From contig JAPHTQ010000029.1 in the NCBI GenBank assembly GCA_026196275.1, forward strand, positions 1-64,000: DNA of 64,000 bases. The letters are read 5' to 3'. Below, in pieces: positions 62,986 to 64,000 of this stretch (the stretch's first letter is position 1; every line of letters begins with the position of its first letter). The position numbers were made by a program, and so were the translations under genes. Source of the DNA: Gammaproteobacteria bacterium. Its GTDB lineage: Bacteria; Pseudomonadota; Gammaproteobacteria; Thiohalomonadales; Thiohalomonadaceae. The notes under the pieces were generated by a model. It was not told the origin of the DNA and made no database searches. It saw only the letters and a program-made list of their open reading frames with translations.

Positions 62986-63864
62986 ATGCCAAAACAAGTT
63001 CTACTATTTTTTAAAAGATTATTGTTTGTGCTCTGGATTCTTCCCGCCATCACCCAGGCGGGGGAGATCTCACTGGCAATGCCGGGTAATCTCAAGGCAT
63101 TGGCTGATTATCACTCGGGCGATCCGGACAAACCCGCGGTCCTCGTGTTACACGGTTTTCTGCAGACCCACAACTTCAGTACCGTGCGTCTTATCGCCAC
63201 TGAACTGGCCGATGCCGGCTATGCGGTCCTCAGACCGACGCTGACCCTGAATATCGATCAGCGCAAGAACAGCCTCGCCTGTGACGCGGTCCAGAACCAT
63301 ACCGTCGAGCATGCCACCAAGGAGATCGCCACCTGGGTTGCATGGCTAAAGCAGCATGGCCATGCGCATATCGTCCTTATCGGACACAGCACCGGCAGCA
63401 ACAATCTGCTGAGCTATCTGCACAGCGGCCCGGACAGCGCGGTATCCGCCTTGATCGCCACCAGTGTCGGTCCGATGCAGAGCGGCGATGATCACAAAGA
63501 GAGCGACCGTCAACAGGCCGAAGCCAGGCGCCAGCTAGCCAGCGGCGATAGCGTACTTAAACGCTACACACTGGGCTTTTGCCGGGAAAACTACGTCACC
63601 CCCCCCGGTCATTTCCTCAGTTACATGCAGTGGGACAGGGAACGCCTTCTGGACTACCTCAGGAGCAGCCCGGTACCTACCACTGTGGTGCTCGGCGAAT
63701 CCGACAAATGGTCGCCCGAGGGTTGGCGTGAAACCCTCGAACAGACAGACATTCCGCTACGTGTGATCGCTGAGGCCAACCACTACTTCAGCGGCACCAG
63801 TGAATTCAGCTTCCAATCCACCATCCTCTCACTGGTTGAGAGTGCCGATGACCGCGCGGGTTGA
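62986..63864 (+). CDS. Secreted alpha/beta hydrolase
   Basis: A 292-residue protein. A signal sequence (RLLFVLWILPAITQA) is followed by an alpha/beta fold: VLVLHGFLQTHNFST (oxyanion strand), the nucleophile elbow IGHSTGSNNLLSYL (Ser), GESDKWSPEGW (likely Asp) and EANHYF (His). Catalytic residues are in order, but the substrate is unknown. ATG 62986 has no strong ribosome site. The next gene starts five bases after the stop. Confidence 0.8.
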   Translation: MPKQVLLFFKRLLFVLWILPAITQAGEISLAMPGNLKALADYHSGDPDKPAVLVLHGFLQTHNFSTVRLIATELADAGYAVLRPTLTLNIDQRKNSLACDAVQNHTVEHATKEIATWVAWLKQHGHAHIVLIGHSTGSNNLLSYLHSGPDSAVSALIATSVGPMQSGDDHKESDRQQAEARRQLASGDSVLKRYTLGFCRENYVTPPGHFLSYMQWDRERLLDYLRSSPVPTTVVLGESDKWSPEGWRETLEQTDIPLRVIAEANHYFSGTSEFSFQSTILSLVESADDRAG

Positions 63865-63869
63865 TAGCG

Positions 63870-64000
63870 ATGAAACGGCGACTACAGAATTTACTGCCCC
63901 TACCCATCTCCGCCTATCTGGGCGGCTTTTTCTCGGTCTCGCTTCTGCTGTTCATCATCATCGGCGGCTGGATGCTGCTGCAGATGAACAAGGTCACCAA
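63870..64000 (+). CDS. Partial membrane protein, N-terminus only
   Basis: The frame opens MKRRLQNLLPLPISAYLGG and continues with a membrane segment (SVSLLLFIIIGGWMLLQMN), then runs off the window. The basic start and single long helix are typical of membrane-anchored sensors. Only 43 residues are visible, so no family can be assigned. It is probably co-transcribed with the hydrolase. Confidence 0.6.
   Translation, partial: MKRRLQNLLPLPISAYLGGFFSVSLLLFIIIGGWMLLQMNKVT

Overview
The window looks like part of a gammaproteobacterial chromosome. The evidence is the mre-mrd-mltB-rlpA-dacA-dat-ybeD-lipB-lipA cell-wall and lipoate block in its usual gammaproteobacterial order, close E. coli-like YbiT, HipA and riboflavin synthase, a Trk/Ktr-type potassium system, and many cyclic-di-GMP genes. 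Base composition is GC-rich by eye except for roughly the first 3.5 kb, which is clearly AT-richer and reads as acquired DNA. I cannot name a genus.

Layout. (1) 1-3.7 kb: end of a mobile element, with two overlapping, divergent tyrosine-recombinase-like genes, an inverted repeat, and two copies of a tRNA-Met 3' end that look like attachment sites. (2) 3.9-5.8 kb: a hipBA toxin-antitoxin operon behind four operator-like sites spaced exactly 28 bp, next to a truncated WYL-type regulator. (3) 5.9-13.8 kb: ion transport and envelope stress (CorA, an MscS-type channel, a VIT-family protein, DUF211, TrkH/TrkA, Hsp33). (4) 14-17.4 kb: gatCAB on the minus strand, divergent from (5) 17.6-29.2 kb: mreBCD, mrdA, rodA, mltB, rlpA, dacA, dat, DUF493, lipB and lipA, which cover cell shape, peptidoglycan and lipoate. 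(6) 29.2-32.0 kb: a CZB-GGDEF cyclase and a GAF/HD-GYP phosphodiesterase, separated by a hairpin-forming MITE-like repeat. (7) 32.0-47.9 kb: a nitrate/nitrite/cyanate assimilation island containing nasT, nrtA, nrtB, an ATPase, a NasS-like protein, nirB, a truncated haemoglobin, nirD, nasA, an FNT channel, a PP2C-Ser/Thr kinase fusion and cynS. (8) 48-54.7 kb: an unknown protein and a fragment of its paralogue flanking a GGDEF-EAL gene, then an ornithine-decarboxylase-like gene, ybiT, an RRM protein and a cold-shock protein. (9) 54.9-64 kb: a DUF188 protein, a DUF4405 membrane protein, an atypical FeoB, a very large PAS-GGDEF-EAL sensor behind a c-di-GMP riboswitch, riboflavin synthase, an alpha/beta hydrolase, and a partial membrane protein.

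Regulation is the richest part. The nitrate island has three near-consensus sigma-54 promoters, before nasT, before nrtA and before the FNT gene. The first two carry matching 17-bp NtrC-like sites upstream. Between the second promoter and nrtA lies an ANTAR-type leader: two hexaloop hairpins with A1 and G4, followed by an intrinsic terminator. Nitrogen limitation (sigma-54/NtrC) would start transcription, and NasT, released from a NasS-like nitrate sensor, would let it read through.

The window is also rich in paired inverted repeats built from short units (CGCAAAG-like, CACAGAG-like, TTTGAAC heptamers). Five of these hairpins sit between genes of the nitrate operon, and one heptamer array contains the only usable start codon of lipB.
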